This document shows positions 62,626-64,000 of a stretch of 64,000 bases of DNA, piece after piece. This stretch comes from Legionella quateirensis. GTDB lineage: Bacteria; Pseudomonadota; Gammaproteobacteria; Legionellales; Legionellaceae. The notes beneath the pieces are model-generated. The model searched no databases, was not told the DNA's origin, and was given only the letters and a program-made list of their open reading frames with translations. Position 1 is the stretch's first letter, and every line of letters starts with the position of its first letter. The stretch is taken from contig NZ_LNYR01000001.1 of NCBI RefSeq assembly GCF_001467955.1, positions 62,001-126,000 on the forward strand, written 5' to 3'. The position numbers were made by a program, and so were the translations under genes.

Positions 62626-64000
62626 TGCGCGGTATTGATAGTAGACATGAGTTAGATCCAACCCTTCTCCTAAGGGATACTCGAACTTTAACCCAAAGAT
62701 TAGCGGATTTTTTTGCAGATCCCACGAATATTGCCATTTTACTGTTTGCCCTGTCCGCGGCAGCATATTATTTTTCTGAAGTAGCCACCTTATTAATGAT
62801 AATTGGATCTTTATGTTTCCTCTACAGTTATACCCGAAAGCAAAAATTACCATTCCGTTTGCCACAAATTGCTCGCGTAAAAGATTATAATGATTTGAAG
62901 CCGGGGATTAATAAACCCAATATAGCAAGAGGAATTGCATTTTTCGGAAATGATAGAAAAACGGGTGAAGAGCTGTGGTTTGCAAACGATGATATGAGAA
63001 CACATGCTCTAATCTTTGGCTCTACTGGTAGTGGTAAAACAGAATGTCTGGTCTCTCTTGCTTATAATGCACTGGTTCAGGGTAGTGGATTCATCTATGT
63101 GGATGGTAAAGGGGATAACTCTCTTTATGCAAAGGTCTTCTCTATGGTTCGAAGTATGGGGCGTGAAGATGACCTGCTGTTAATTAACTTTATGACTGGC
63201 GCACGGGATATTGTTGGCCCACAGGAAAAAAGGCTGTCTAATACGTTAAACCCTTTTTGTCAGGGTTCTTCCAGTATGTTAACCCAGTTGGTGGTGAGTT
63301 TGATGGGAGGATCAGGGCAATCCTCTGATGGTGATATGTGGAAAGGCCGTGCTATCGCGTTCGTTGAAGCTTTAATGCGTTTATTGGTTTATATGCGTGA
63401 TGATGGCGCTATTCTCCTGGATGCAAACTCCATACGAAATTATTTTGACCTTCAACGGCTGGAGTCCATAGTTATTGATAAGGTATTTCCTCGCGACGAT
63501 CAGGAGAGCGTTAATATCGAGCAGGTTCCCAAGCTGGTAACCGATCCGTTACGAAACTATTTGAATACTCTACCGGGTTACAATAAGGAAAAAAAAGGAA
63601 AACAGGTATCACAGGTGCTGGAGCAACATGGTTTTATTACAATGCAGTTAGTACGAAGCTTCTCATCACTAGCGGATACTTATGGTCATATTATTCGAAC
63701 CAATTTGGCTGAAGTGGATTTTAAAGACGTTGTTTTGAATCGACGAATTTTAGTAGTGCTATTACCTGCCCTGGAAAAATCTCCAGATGAGTTATCAAAC
63801 CTCGGCAAAATTATTGTGTCTTCATTAAAAGCCATGATGGCAGCAGGACTTGGTGAAGAAGTAGAAGGGGATTATCGCGACGTTATTTTAAGAAAACCTA
63901 CCAATGCACCTACACCTTATATGTGTATTCTTGATGAGTACGGATATTATGCGGTTCAAGGCTTCGCCGTAGTACCCGCTCAGGCACGTTCTTTAGGATT
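62622..64000 (+). CDS. icmO: Type IVB coupling ATPase IcmO/DotL (partial, 5' part)
   Basis: The first 459 codons of the coupling ATPase are present; the full protein is about 783 residues, and the 3' part is outside the window. It begins MMRGIDSRHELDP, overlapping icmP, with two membrane helices (NIAILLFALSAAAYYF, TLLMIIGSLCFLYSY) and Walker A FGSTGSGKTE near residue 135. The Walker B-like PYMCILDEYGYY is close to the right edge. It sorts effectors at the entry of the Dot/Icm channel. Confidence 0.96.
   Translation, partial: MMRGIDSRHELDPTLLLRDTRTLTQRLADFFADPTNIAILLFALSAAAYYFSEVATLLMIIGSLCFLYSYTRKQKLPFRLPQIARVKDYNDLKPGINKPNIARGIAFFGNDRKTGEELWFANDDMRTHALIFGSTGSGKTECLVSLAYNALVQGSGFIYVDGKGDNSLYAKVFSMVRSMGREDDLLLINFMTGARDIVGPQEKRLSNTLNPFCQGSSSMLTQLVVSLMGGSGQSSDGDMWKGRAIAFVEALMRLLVYMRDDGAILLDANSIRNYFDLQRLESIVIDKVFPRDDQESVNIEQVPKLVTDPLRNYLNTLPGYNKEKKGKQVSQVLEQHGFITMQLVRSFSSLADTYGHIIRTNLAEVDFKDVVLNRRILVVLLPALEKSPDELSNLGKIIVSSLKAMMAAGLGEEVEGDYRDVILRKPTNAPTPYMCILDEYGYYAVQGFAVVPAQARSLG

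Overview
The window reads as a chromosomal segment of Legionella, most likely L. pneumophila or a very close relative. The evidence is the start of the icmTSRQPO virulence locus at the right end, the zwf-pgl-edd-glk-eda-sugar-transporter Entner-Doudoroff operon followed by the eukaryote-like glucoamylase gamA, a VipA-type actin-nucleating effector, ankyrin-repeat and VPS9-like effector candidates, and AT-rich DNA with dense house-keeping gene blocks. Strain identity cannot be settled from memory alone.

Layout. (1) 1-6258, minus strand: a three-gene amidoligase cluster (ATP-grasp with an RLAN-type N-terminus, GCS2 ligase, N-formylglutamate amidohydrolase family) preceded by a C39-like peptidase gene, then a thioesterase/BON pair and an IcmL-like periplasmic protein. 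(2) 6354-12055, plus strand: uvrA, a hypothetical protein ending in a CaaX box, lemA and an M48 protease. (3) 12158-15727, minus strand: a second CaaX-ending hypothetical, a YadG/YadH-type ABC exporter and vipA, whose frame is interrupted at an A9 run before an acidic, WASP-CA-like tail. (4) 16138-19688: old-yellow-enzyme reductase, 2OG-Fe(II) oxygenase, YgjP-type metalloprotease and a MarR regulator. (5) 19688-24076: MarR divergent from a GCS2-GNAT-AsnO-like operon, bordered by a Tn3 transposase remnant; this looks like an acquired pathway for an N-acetylated dipeptide amide. (6) 24153-29479: small secreted protein, VPS9-like effector candidate, and ffh/rpsP-rimM-trmD-rplS-ogt. (7) 29740-33778: IQ-motif effector candidate, an ankyrin protein with a papain-like Cys/His region, and a secreted M23 peptidase. 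(8) 34085-43427: amino-acid antiporter, PriC-like protein, AhpD-like protein, DsbB with a coupled 52-residue partner, the cytochrome-oxidase assembly set (surf1, ctaA, ctaB, sco) and rimK. (9) 43432-45419: small XRE-like protein and a second ankyrin effector candidate. (10) 45903-53123: the complete Entner-Doudoroff operon. (11) 53274-58394: a FIST-PAS-GGDEF pseudogene, gamA, a DUF2975/XRE pair, hemH and a cold-shock protein. (12) 58603-64000: HIT protein, a small gene behind a PmrA-type box, then icmT, icmS, icmR, icmQ, icmP and a 3'-truncated icmO.

The genes fit an intracellular pathogen: a type IVB secretion apparatus at one end, several candidate substrates scattered between conserved metabolic and translation genes, and glucose/glycogen use through the Entner-Doudoroff operon and glucoamylase. 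No rRNA, tRNA or CRISPR array was recognised. Four families of short hairpin repeats lie in the larger intergenic gaps.
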